Assembly (NCBI RefSeq): GCF_013181195.1
Contig: NZ_SMZP01000006.1
Location: 62,001 to 126,000, forward strand
Direction of reading: 5' to 3'
Source: Caulobacter sp. RHG1
GTDB lineage: Bacteria; Pseudomonadota; Alphaproteobacteria; Caulobacterales; Caulobacteraceae
Length of the DNA stretch: 64,000 nucleotides
A program made the translations under genes and the position numbers. Positions 46,450 through 54,417 of this stretch are shown here, piece after piece. Each line of letters starts with the position of its first letter. The stretch's first letter is position 1. Below the pieces are notes generated by a model. It saw only the letters and a program-made list of their open reading frames with translations. It was not told the DNA's origin and ran no database searches.

Positions 46450-47724
46450 TTACCAGCCCACCGCGCGGCGACGCATCGTGCCGCGCATGAAGTCGGCCGG
46501 CGGTTCGGCTTCCGCCAGGACGGCGTCGCGGATGGCGCGGGGTTCGCCGAACAGGTGACCCTGGCCGTAGCCGATATCGAGATCCAGGATGTCGACGATC
46601 TGCTTTTCGGCCTCGACCTTCTCGACGATGACCTCGATGCCGTAGCGGCGGGTCAGGGCGGCGAAGTCGGTGGCGTTCAGGTCGGGCAGCGAGGCGATGA
46701 CCAGCTTGCCGTCCTGCTCTTCCAGCTGGTCCAGCATCATCTGGGCGCCGACCTTCAGGTACTTCACGTCAGCGCGGGCCAGGTCCTGGAAGTCCAGGTC
46801 CAGGTCGGCGACCTTGTCCAGGCTGAAGCTGAAGCCCAGGCTGGCCAGGCGGGCCATGTGGCGGGCTTCGACCGGACCGCGGCGATCGAACGCCGCCTGG
46901 CCCAGCTCGAAGATCACCGCGCCGGCCAGATCCTTGTTGGCCTGCATGAATTCCAGGAACTGCGGGAAGAACGTCTCGTCGCCCAGGCTGGCCAGCGAGA
47001 TGTTGCAGAAGATCCCGACCTTGCGATCCTGCTTGGCCAGGCGGCGTACGATCTGCACGCAGCGGAACAGCAGCAGGTTGTCGATGGCCGTCATCAGGCC
47101 TTCCGGCTCGGCCACGGCCAGATACTCGGCCGGCATCATCACGCGGCCGGTGTCGTCGCGCAGACGCGAGAAGCTCTCGTAATAGACCGTGCGGCGCTGG
47201 GGCAGGCTGACGATCGGCTGCAAATAGAGGTCGACGCGGTTCTCGGCGAGCGCGTCCTGCACGACCTGCAGCATGTGGCTGGTCTGAGGCGCGCGCTCGC
47301 GGCCCTGGCTCTGATGGCGGGCAGAGGCGGCGGCAACCTGGTGGCTGAGCTGGTGCTCCAGCCGGCCGTTCATCTGCTGGATCATGTCTTCCAGCTGATG
47401 GACTTCCGAGGTCAGGGCCTCGCTGCGGCGCTCGGCGTCGGCGGCGACGGTCTCCACCAGGTCGGTGACGCGGGCGTCGACCTTCTCGATCTGGTCCAGC
47501 AGGATAGCGTGGGCTTCGCGCACGGTGTCGATGTCGCCGCGCAGGGCGGCGGCCAGGAAGGTCTGGGCGACCAGGCTATGGAAGGCGAAGCACAGGCCCA
47601 GCATGCCGATGAAGGCCGAGACGCCGACAGCCGGGGTCGCACCCATCCTCCAGAGGAAGAGGGAGACGATCAGGGCCAAACAAAGATAGGCGCCCGTCAG
47701 GAGCGCCAGCATCAGCCTACGCAT
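46450..47724 (-). CDS. tipF: TipF-like flagellar c-di-GMP receptor
   Basis: A 424-aa membrane protein. Two N-terminal transmembrane segments (about 3-23 and 33-53) are followed by a coiled coil (about 65-140) and an EAL-like domain (about 165-410). The EAL site is altered (YESFSR in place of an EAL-L-R pattern), and the DDFG loop is replaced by SLDKVADLDLDF, so it is probably a receptor rather than a phosphodiesterase. This is the layout of TipF of Caulobacter, which binds c-di-GMP and recruits flagellar basal-body parts to the new pole. Start is at the ATG at 47722-47724. Confidence 0.88.
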   Translation of the reverse strand: MRRLMLALLTGAYLCLALIVSLFLWRMGATPAVGVSAFIGMLGLCFAFHSLVAQTFLAAALRGDIDTVREAHAILLDQIEKVDARVTDLVETVAADAERRSEALTSEVHQLEDMIQQMNGRLEHQLSHQVAAASARHQSQGRERAPQTSHMLQVVQDALAENRVDLYLQPIVSLPQRRTVYYESFSRLRDDTGRVMMPAEYLAVAEPEGLMTAIDNLLLFRCVQIVRRLAKQDRKVGIFCNISLASLGDETFFPQFLEFMQANKDLAGAVIFELGQAAFDRRGPVEARHMARLASLGFSFSLDKVADLDLDFQDLARADVKYLKVGAQMMLDQLEEQDGKLVIASLPDLNATDFAALTRRYGIEVIVEKVEAEKQIVDILDLDIGYGQGHLFGEPRAIRDAVLAEAEPPADFMRGTMRRRAVGW

Positions 47725-47929
47725 GAATTCGCCCACACGAATCGTTAAGGTGCAATCAGACCGGTCCGCCGCCAAAGAGTCGAATCTATTAACGACCCTG
47801 CGCCATTCGGTCCCAACAGCCCCGGAGCCTGAAGGCTCCTTATTGAAACTCTTAACGCAGCATAACCCAAGTCGAGGCCGCTGCTGAGTCCTTACGCTCG
47901 TACGCTGAATCGACAGCGCTGCTTGTCGC

Positions 47930-47944
47930 TGATAATCACTCGCA
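47930..47944. promoter_or_regulatory. Putative Fur box upstream of feoA
   Basis: TGATAATCACTCGCA matches the first half of the Fur 7-1-7 consensus TGATAATNATTATCA exactly and the second half at four of seven positions. It lies 18 bases before the feoA ATG, where Fur would block the ferrous-iron operon. Confidence 0.55.
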
Positions 47945-47961
47945 ACCTGATCGGAGTGGTT

Positions 47962-48273
47962 ATGGTCGAAGCGTTCTCCCCCTCTCTCGAAGCCCCCCTT
48001 GAAGCCGATGTGCGGCCGCTGGCCACCGCGCGACGCGGCGATCGCGGTGTGATCGTCCGGGTCACCGGCGTGTCCGGCGCGGCCGAGGCCGTGGCCGCCG
48101 ACGAGCTGGAGCGTCGGCTGCTGGAGATGGGCTTCGTTGAGGGCGCCGCCATCGAGGTGCTGCACGAAGGCCTGTTCGGCCGCGATCCGATCGCCGTGCG
48201 GGTGGACGACACCCGCGTGGCCCTGCGCAGGCGTGAAGCCGACGCCGTTTCAGTAAAATTCGACGGACAGTAA
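47962..48273 (+). CDS. feoA: Ferrous iron transport protein A
   Basis: A 103-aa small cytoplasmic protein of the Feo system with an SH3-like domain: a GDRGVIVRVTGVSG opening, ELERRLLEMGFVEGAAIEVLHEG, and RVDDTRVALRRREADAVSV. The ATG at 47962 is preferred to the TTG at 47923 because the extension would cover the Fur box and GGAG lies just upstream. feoB follows after three bases. Confidence 0.93.
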   Translation: MVEAFSPSLEAPLEADVRPLATARRGDRGVIVRVTGVSGAAEAVAADELERRLLEMGFVEGAAIEVLHEGLFGRDPIAVRVDDTRVALRRREADAVSVKFDGQ

Positions 48274-48276
48274 GCC

Positions 48277-50190
48277 TTGACCACCGACACCGTCGCCGCG
48301 CCCTTGGAAGCCGCTCCCGTCACAACCCCAACCGCGCGGGTCGCCCTGGTCGGCAACCCGAACGCCGGCAAGACCGCTCTGTTCAACGCCCTGACCGGCA
48401 GCCGTCAGAAGGTCGCCAACTACGCCGGCGTCACCGTCGAGCGGAAGGAAGGCGTGCTGACCACGCCGGCCGGCCGCCAGATGCGCGTGCTCGATCTGCC
48501 CGGCACCTATTCCTTGCGCGCCCGCAGCCCCGACGAGGTGGTCACGCGCGACGCGGTGCTGGGCAAGCTCAGCGGCGAGGACGCGCCCGAGGCGCTGATC
48601 TGCGTGGCCGACGCCACCAACCTGCGCCTGGTGCTGCGCCTGGTGCTGGAGCTGAAGCAGGTGGGCCGCCCGTTCGTGCTGGCCCTCAACATGTACGACA
48701 TCGCCCAGCGGCAGGGCCTGCGCATCGACCTGGAGCGCCTCTCCCAGGAGATCGGCGCGCCGATCGTCACCACGGTCGCCACCCGCAAGCGCGGCCTGTC
48801 TGAGTTGCTGGAGCAGGTCGAGGCCATCGTCGCCGCACGCAAGCCGGAGCTGGCGGCGGAGAACGTCTGGCATGAGCCGACCCCGTCCGAGATCCGCGCC
48901 GCCCACGCTCAGGCCGAGCGCATCTTCAAGGCCTGCGTGAAGCCGCCCGAGCGGCCCGACACCATCACCGGCAAGATCGACGGCGTGCTGCTGCACCCGG
49001 TCGCGGGCCTGCTGATCCTGGTCGCCCTGATGTTCGTGATGTTCCAGGCGGTGTTCACCTGGGCCGCGCCGATCATGGACGGCATCGACGGGCTCTTCGC
49101 GGCCGTGGTCGAGTTCGCCAACGCCCACCTGCCCGCGGGGCTGCTGACCAGCTTCGTCGCCGACGGCCTGATCGCCGGCGTCGGCAGCGTGCTAGTGTTC
49201 CTGCCGCAGATCCTAATCCTGTTCTTCTTCATCCTGCTGCTGGAAGACAGCGGCTACATGACCCGCGCGGCGTTCCTGCTGGATAAGCTGATGGGCGTCG
49301 CGGGGCTGCATGGCCGTGCGTTCATCCCGCTGCTGTCCAGCTTCGCCTGCGCCATCCCCGGCATCATGTCGACGCGGGTGATCGACAGTAAGCAGGACCG
49401 GCTGACGACGATCCTGATCGCGCCCCTGATGACCTGCTCGGCGCGGATCCCGGTCTACACCCTGATCATCGGGGCCTTCATCCCGCGCACCACGGTGTGG
49501 GGCGGGCTGTCGCTGCAGGGGCTGGTGATGTTTGGCCTGTTCGCCGTCGGCATCGTCAGCGCCCTGGTCGTCTCGACGATCATCCGCCGCATCTTCTGGC
49601 GAGGCACGGTCGAGCCGTTCATGATGGAGCTGCCGACCTATCGCTGGCCCGAGCCGCGCAACGTGCTGATGAACCTGTGGACCCGCGCCCGCATCTTCCT
49701 CAGCCGCGCCGGCCGCATCATCATGCCGCTGATGGTGCTGGTCTGGGTGCTGTCGACCTTCCCCTACCCGCCGGAAGGCGCGACGGGGCCGGCCATCGAC
49801 TACAGCATCGCCGGTCGCCTGGGTCAGTTCCTGGCCCCGTTGATGGCCCCGATCGGCTTCAACTGGCAGATGACCGTGGCCCTGATTCCCGGCATGGCCG
49901 CTCGCGAAGTGGCCGTGGCCGTGCTGGGCACCGTCTATGCGGTCGGCGGCGAGGACGGCGAGACCGGCGCCCTGTCGACCCTGCTGAAGAACCAGTGGTC
50001 GCTGGCCACCGCCCTGTCGTTCCTAGCCTGGTACGTCTTCGCGCCGCAGTGCCTGCCCACCTTGGGCGTGGTCAAGCGCGAGACCAACAGCTGGGTCTGG
50101 CCGACGGTGATGTTCGTCTACATGGTCGGCTTGGCCTATCTGGCGGCCTTCATCGTCTACCACACGGCCGTGGCGCTCGGCGCGGGCTGA
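48277..50190 (+). CDS. feoB: Ferrous iron transporter FeoB
   Basis: A 637-aa inner-membrane Fe2+ transporter. The N-terminal G domain has G1 GNPNAGKT (about residues 27-34), the G3 DLPGTYSL and the G4 NMYD. The C-terminal half has the Gate motifs and multiple transmembrane helices. The start codon is TTG at 48277, just after the feoA stop, which fits tight coupling. No feoC is seen. Confidence 0.96.
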   Translation: MTTDTVAAPLEAAPVTTPTARVALVGNPNAGKTALFNALTGSRQKVANYAGVTVERKEGVLTTPAGRQMRVLDLPGTYSLRARSPDEVVTRDAVLGKLSGEDAPEALICVADATNLRLVLRLVLELKQVGRPFVLALNMYDIAQRQGLRIDLERLSQEIGAPIVTTVATRKRGLSELLEQVEAIVAARKPELAAENVWHEPTPSEIRAAHAQAERIFKACVKPPERPDTITGKIDGVLLHPVAGLLILVALMFVMFQAVFTWAAPIMDGIDGLFAAVVEFANAHLPAGLLTSFVADGLIAGVGSVLVFLPQILILFFFILLLEDSGYMTRAAFLLDKLMGVAGLHGRAFIPLLSSFACAIPGIMSTRVIDSKQDRLTTILIAPLMTCSARIPVYTLIIGAFIPRTTVWGGLSLQGLVMFGLFAVGIVSALVVSTIIRRIFWRGTVEPFMMELPTYRWPEPRNVLMNLWTRARIFLSRAGRIIMPLMVLVWVLSTFPYPPEGATGPAIDYSIAGRLGQFLAPLMAPIGFNWQMTVALIPGMAAREVAVAVLGTVYAVGGEDGETGALSTLLKNQWSLATALSFLAWYVFAPQCLPTLGVVKRETNSWVWPTVMFVYMVGLAYLAAFIVYHTAVALGAG

Positions 50191-50224
50191 GGCCGGTCGC
50201 CAGCGGCCAGGAAGCCGCCAAGAA

Positions 50225-50256
50225 AAAGCCCGCCCCGGGAGACCAGGGCGGGCTTT
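50225..50256. terminator. Terminator between feoB and 3-hydroxyacyl-CoA dehydrogenase
   Basis: The arms AAAGCCCGCCC and GGGCGGGCTTT with a 10-base loop, A-run on one side and T on the other. It can serve both convergent genes. Confidence 0.85.
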
Positions 50257-50280
50257 GTCGTTCTGGAGCGCGGCGCGCGA

Positions 50281-51159
50281 TCAGCGCGTCGGGACCGGGA
50301 CCTCGCCGCGGTAGTCGTAGAAGCCGCGGCCGGTCTTCTTGCCCAGCCAACCGGCCTCGACATATTTCACCAGCAGCGGGCAGGGGCGGTACTTGCTGTC
50401 GGCCAGGCCCTCGTGGAGCACGTTCATGATGCTCAGCACGGTATCCAGGCCGATGAAGTCGCCCAGCTCCAGCGGACCCATCGGATGGTTGGCGCCCAGC
50501 TTCATCGCCGTGTCGATGGCGTCGACCGTGCCGACCCCCTCGTACAGCGTGTAGATGGCCTCGTTGATCATCGGCACCAGCACGCGGTTGACGATGAAGG
50601 CGGGGAAGTCCTCGGCGTTGCTGGTGATCTTGCCCAGCGACTGGGCGAAGGACACGGCCGTCTCGTAGGTCGGCACGTCGGTGGCGATGCCGCGGATGAT
50701 CTCGACCAGCTTCATCAGCGGGACGGGGTTCATGAAGTGCAGGCCGATGAAGCGCTCGGGCCGGTCGGTCGACGAGGCCAGGCGGGTGATCGAGATCGAC
50801 GAGGTGTTCGAGGCCAGCAGCGTGTCGGGCTTGAGGTGCGGCTGCAGGCTGCGGAAGATCGACTTCTTGATCTCCTCGTTCTCGGTCGCCGCCTCGATGG
50901 CCAGGTCCGTCGCACCGACGGCTTCCAGGCCCTCGGCGGGATGGATGCGGGCGAGAGCCGCCTGCATGGCCTCGTCGTCGATGATGCCGCGGCTGACCTG
51001 ACGGGCCAGATTCTTCTCGATCAGCACCAGGCCGGCGTCGATCCGCTCGCGCGAGACGTCGTGCAACTGCACGCCATAACCGCCCAGGGCAACGACATGC
51101 GCGATGCCTGCGCCCATCTGGCCTGCGCCGATTACGCCGACCGTCTTGATTTCACTCAT
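50281..51159 (-). CDS. 3-hydroxybutyryl-CoA dehydrogenase
   Basis: A 292-aa NAD(P)-dependent enzyme that interconverts 3-hydroxyacyl-CoA and 3-ketoacyl-CoA. It starts with a Rossmann motif (TVGVIGAGQMGAGIAHVVALGG), and has the catalytic region (RFIGLHFMNPVPLMKLVEII) and GFIVNR-like FPAFIVNRVLVPMINEA. Length and the short single-domain form fit the HBD/PaaH group. Transcribed alone. Confidence 0.94.
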   Translation of the reverse strand: MSEIKTVGVIGAGQMGAGIAHVVALGGYGVQLHDVSRERIDAGLVLIEKNLARQVSRGIIDDEAMQAALARIHPAEGLEAVGATDLAIEAATENEEIKKSIFRSLQPHLKPDTLLASNTSSISITRLASSTDRPERFIGLHFMNPVPLMKLVEIIRGIATDVPTYETAVSFAQSLGKITSNAEDFPAFIVNRVLVPMINEAIYTLYEGVGTVDAIDTAMKLGANHPMGPLELGDFIGLDTVLSIMNVLHEGLADSKYRPCPLLVKYVEAGWLGKKTGRGFYDYRGEVPVPTR

Positions 51160-51284
51160 AAAGCCAAGCCTTCGCTTGAATTCGCGCCGGACTTTCCAGC
51201 CACGGCCTACGGATATGCGCAGTTTTGTAGCACGAGAAACCCTGCGCTCGGCAAGGCTTTGCTGCGATGCAACGAACGCGGCCT

Positions 51285-52325
51285 TCAGTCGCGCGGCGGA
51301 TAGGGGTGGCTGACGCCCGCCGGATCCTCGACCTGACCCTTGTCCAAATAGTTGGGCCCAACCGGCGCCTTACCGTGACCGCCGGGGATATCCAGGATGT
51401 AGGTCGGCTGGGCCAGGCCCGACAGATCGCCGCGCAGGGCTCGCATGATCGCCTGTCCCTCGGCCAGGCTGGTACGCAGGTGCGAAGTGCCCGGGGCGAA
51501 GTCGTGGTGGTGCAGATAGTAGGGGCGGATCCGCGTCTCGACGAAGGCCCGCATCAGCGCGGCCAGGGTGTCGGGATCGTCGTTGACGCCCTTCAGCAGC
51601 ACGGTCTGGCTCAGCATCGGGATGCCGGCGTCGACGATCCTGGCGCAGGCGGCCCGCGCCGCCGGGGTCAGTTCGCGCACATGGTTGGCGTGCAGGGCGA
51701 CATAGACGGTCTTGGTCGAGCGCTTGAGCGCGGCGATCAGATCGACGTTCACCGCCTCCGGATCGACGGCGGGCACGCGGGTGTGGAAGCGGACGATCTT
51801 GACGTGGTCGATCGCCTCCAGCCGGTCCATCAGGTCGGTCAGGCGACGCGGCGACAGCACGAAGGGATCGCCGCCGGTGACGATGACTTCCCAGATTTCC
51901 GGCCGGCCGGCGATATAGGCGAAGGCTGCGTCCAGCTGGGCCGGGGTCAGGTTCGACAGGCCCTCGGGCCCGACCATCTCGCGGCGGAAGCAGAACCGGC
52001 AGTAGACCGCGCAGGTGTGGGTCGGCTTCAGCAGCACCCGGTCCCTGTAGCGATGGACGATTCCATCCACAGGGCTGTGGATATCATCACCGATCGGGTC
52101 GGGATCCTCGCCGGGCGTCGAGATCAGTTCCTCGGGCGCCGGGACGAACTGCCGGGCGATCGGATCTTCGGGGTCGGCCGGATCGATCAGCTCGGCCATC
52201 GCCGGGGTGATGGCCACAGCATAGCGCGCCGCGACAGCCTCGAGCGCGGGCAGGCGCTCGGGCGCAACCAGTCCGGCCTCGGCCAGCGAGGCGGCGTCGC
52301 GCAGGGTTTTCGCGGTGGGAGCCAT
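51285..52325 (-). CDS. epmB: EF-P beta-lysylation protein EpmB (lysine 2,3-aminomutase family)
   Basis: A 346-aa radical-SAM, PLP-dependent aminomutase. The iron-sulphur cluster motif is CAVYCRFC (CxxxCxxC); downstream is the TGGDPFVLSPRRLTDLMDRL segment of the KamA family. It lies in the same direction as epmA and next to efp, so its product, (R)-beta-lysine, is most likely used to modify EF-P. Start is at the ATG at 52323-52325. Confidence 0.9.
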   Translation of the reverse strand: MAPTAKTLRDAASLAEAGLVAPERLPALEAVAARYAVAITPAMAELIDPADPEDPIARQFVPAPEELISTPGEDPDPIGDDIHSPVDGIVHRYRDRVLLKPTHTCAVYCRFCFRREMVGPEGLSNLTPAQLDAAFAYIAGRPEIWEVIVTGGDPFVLSPRRLTDLMDRLEAIDHVKIVRFHTRVPAVDPEAVNVDLIAALKRSTKTVYVALHANHVRELTPAARAACARIVDAGIPMLSQTVLLKGVNDDPDTLAALMRAFVETRIRPYYLHHHDFAPGTSHLRTSLAEGQAIMRALRGDLSGLAQPTYILDIPGGHGKAPVGPNYLDKGQVEDPAGVSHPYPPRD

Positions 52326-52384
52326 GAGGCGCGGGGATATGGGGGAAAACGACGGCCCTGGCAAATGCGCGCGCCGCCGAAGGT

Positions 52385-52552
52385 TCAGCTCTTGGAGCCC
52401 AGGTCCGGTCGCGAGGCCAGGAACGCCGCCTTCTCTTCCGGGGTCAGCACCTTGGCGGTCTTGCGCCGCGCGACCTTCGGCGTCGGGCGAGCATAGGCCT
52501 CGGCCTGGGCGGCGGGCTTCAAGTCGCCCAGACGTTTGATCGGCGGCTTCAT
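52385..52552 (-). CDS. Small basic protein inside the EF-P cassette (55 aa)
   Basis: A 55-codon ORF between epmB and epmA in the same orientation: it starts MKPPIKRLGDLKPAAQ, has a basic middle (ARPTPKVARRKTAKV) and ends LTPEEKAAFLASRPDLGSKS. A ribosome binding site AGGGGA lies 6 bases before the ATG at 52550-52552. No family recognised. Lysine/proline-rich and probably soluble. Position alone suggests a link to EF-P modification or to translation. Confidence 0.6.
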   Translation of the reverse strand: MKPPIKRLGDLKPAAQAEAYARPTPKVARRKTAKVLTPEEKAAFLASRPDLGSKS

Positions 52553-52613
52553 CGGCGTCCCCTCGGGTCGGGAGAATCCGGCCCGACCGCGACTATGCGG
52601 TGCGCCGCAGGGA

Positions 52614-53669
52614 TCACAAGGACCCTTCGGCCACGGGCGTCCAGATCACGTCCTCGATCCGGCGCGCGCCGCTGGCCAGCAGCACCAGGCGGTCGAAGCC
52701 CAGGGCCGAGCCGGAGGCTTCGGGCATCGCCTCCAGGGCCGCCAGGAAGTCCTCGTCGATCGGATAGCGCTCGCCGTAGATGCGGGCCTTCTCGTCCATC
52801 TCGATCATGAAGCGCCGGCGCTGCTCGGCCGGATCGGTCAGTTCGCCGAAGGCGTTGGCCAGCTCGACGCCGCAGGCATAGAGCTCGAAGCGCTCGGCCA
52901 CGCGCGGGTCGGCGTCCTTGGGACGGGCCAGGGCCGCCTCGCTGATCGGATATTCGCACAGCACCGTGGCTCGGCCTTCGCCCAGGCGGGGCTCGACCTT
53001 CTCGACGATGATGCGGCTGAAGATGTCGGCCCAGGCGTCGTCATCGGCTATCCGGATGCCGGCGGCGCGGGCGCTCGCCGCGAGCTGTTCGCGGTCGGTC
53101 GAACCGTCGGCGGCGATGCTGGCCAGCAGGTCGACGCCGGCGTGGCGTTCGAACGCCTCGGCCACCGACAGCCGCTCCGGCGCGGCGAACGGATCGCAGC
53201 TCATCCCTCGAAAGTCGAAGCGCGTCGTCCCGGCGGTCTTGGCCGCCAGGGCCAGCAGGGTCGCGCAGTCGTCCATCAGGGTCTGGTAGGGCGCGCCGGC
53301 CCGGTACCATTCCAGCATGGTGAACTCGGGATGGTGCAACGGCCCGCGCTCGCGGTTGCGCCAGACCTTGCCCAGGCTGAAGATCTTCTCCTCGCCCGCC
53401 GCCAGCAGCTTCTTGCAGGCGAATTCCGGCGAAGTGTGCAGGTAGAGCGGGCTGGCTTCGCCCGAAATCGTCAGGGCTTGCGTCGCGAAGGCGTGCAGGT
53501 GCGCCTCGTTGCCGGGGGAGACCTGCAGGGCGGCGGCCTCGACCTCCTCGAACCCCTCGGCTTCGAACCAGGCGCGGAAGGCCTTGGTGATCCGGTTGCG
53601 GGCCAGCAGGAACGGCCGGCGGTCGGCGTGGACGTCGCTGCGCCACCAGGTGGAGGAAGTCGAGGACAA
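52614..53669 (-). CDS. epmA: EF-P lysine ligase EpmA (GenX/PoxA)
   Basis: A 351-aa paralogue of class II lysyl-tRNA synthetase without the anticodon-binding domain. It attaches beta-lysine to EF-P. Motifs visible: [44 protein letters not shown] and the final [19 protein letters not shown]. The start codon is TTG at 53667-53669, as no suitable ATG lies close to the conserved [15 protein letters not shown]. It is divergent from efp, with a 121-base gap. Confidence 0.92.
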   Translation of the reverse strand: MSSTSSTWWRSDVHADRRPFLLARNRITKAFRAWFEAEGFEEVEAAALQVSPGNEAHLHAFATQALTISGEASPLYLHTSPEFACKKLLAAGEEKIFSLGKVWRNRERGPLHHPEFTMLEWYRAGAPYQTLMDDCATLLALAAKTAGTTRFDFRGMSCDPFAAPERLSVAEAFERHAGVDLLASIAADGSTDREQLAASARAAGIRIADDDAWADIFSRIIVEKVEPRLGEGRATVLCEYPISEAALARPKDADPRVAERFELYACGVELANAFGELTDPAEQRRRFMIEMDEKARIYGERYPIDEDFLAALEAMPEASGSALGFDRLVLLASGARRIEDVIWTPVAEGSL

Positions 53670-53790
53670 GGTCAGTAAACCGAAGAGACTGGCGATTTGC
53701 CCCCGTTCGCTATACGAGGGCGCTCACGGATCAATAGCACGAACGCGCCAGCGCACTTGCGCGCGCATTCCACCCAAGGACGATAAGTAC

Positions 53791-54357
53791 GTGAAGGTCG
53801 CAGCCAGCTCGCTCCGCAAAGGCGCCGTCGTCGACATGGACGGCAAGCTCTACGTCGTCCTGACGGTCGACAACATCCACCCCGGCAAGGGCACCCCGGT
53901 GACCCAGCTGAACATGCGCCGCATCTCGGACGGCGTGAAGGTTTCGGAGCGCTATCGCACGACCGAGCAGGTCGAGCGCGCCTTCGTCGACCAGCGCAAC
54001 CACACCTTCCTGTACCAGGACGGCGACGGCTTCCACTTCATGAACCCGGAAACCTACGACCAGCTCGTGGCGACCGAGGACGTGATCGGCGACGCCGCGC
54101 CCTACCTGCAAGAAAACATGACGGTCCAGCTGTCGACGCACAACGACGTGCCGATCGCCATCGAGCTGCCGCGCACCGTGATCCTGGAAATCGTCGACAC
54201 CGAACCGTCGGTGAAGGGCCAGACCGCTTCGTCGTCGTACAAGCCAGCCGTGCTCAGCAACGGCGTCAAGACCACGGTCCCGCCGTACATCACCGTCGGC
54301 ACCCGCGTGATCATCCTGACGGAAGACAACAGCTATCAGGAACGCGCCAAGGACTAA
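53791..54357 (+). CDS. efp: Translation elongation factor P
   Basis: A 188-aa translation factor that prevents ribosome stalling at polyproline. The N-terminal domain has the loop NIHPGKGTP with Lys33, the residue expected to be lysylated. C-terminal OB-fold domains follow. The GTG at 53791 gives the normal EF-P N-terminus ([11 protein letters not shown]) and the normal length. It is next to epmA and epmB, so modifying enzymes and target are encoded together. Confidence 0.97.
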   Translation: MKVAASSLRKGAVVDMDGKLYVVLTVDNIHPGKGTPVTQLNMRRISDGVKVSERYRTTEQVERAFVDQRNHTFLYQDGDGFHFMNPETYDQLVATEDVIGDAAPYLQENMTVQLSTHNDVPIAIELPRTVILEIVDTEPSVKGQTASSSYKPAVLSNGVKTTVPPYITVGTRVIILTEDNSYQERAKD

Positions 54358-54381
54358 TCGTCCTTCAGCTCGAGACTTGGA

Positions 54382-54412
54382 AAAGGCCCGGGGCGAAAGC
54401 TCCGGGCCTTTT
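54382..54412 (+). terminator. Rho-independent terminator of efp
   Basis: The stem AAAGGCCCGG / CCGGGCCTTT followed by TTCG and a T-run; 25 bases after the efp stop. It also lies at the 3' end of the convergent repeat-protein gene. Confidence 0.9.
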
Positions 54413-54417
54413 TCGTT

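Noticed and set aside
47923..47961. Longer feoA start at TTG 47923
   Set aside because: It would place the putative Fur box inside the coding region, and the added residues are not FeoA-like; the ATG at 47962 has a GGAG upstream.
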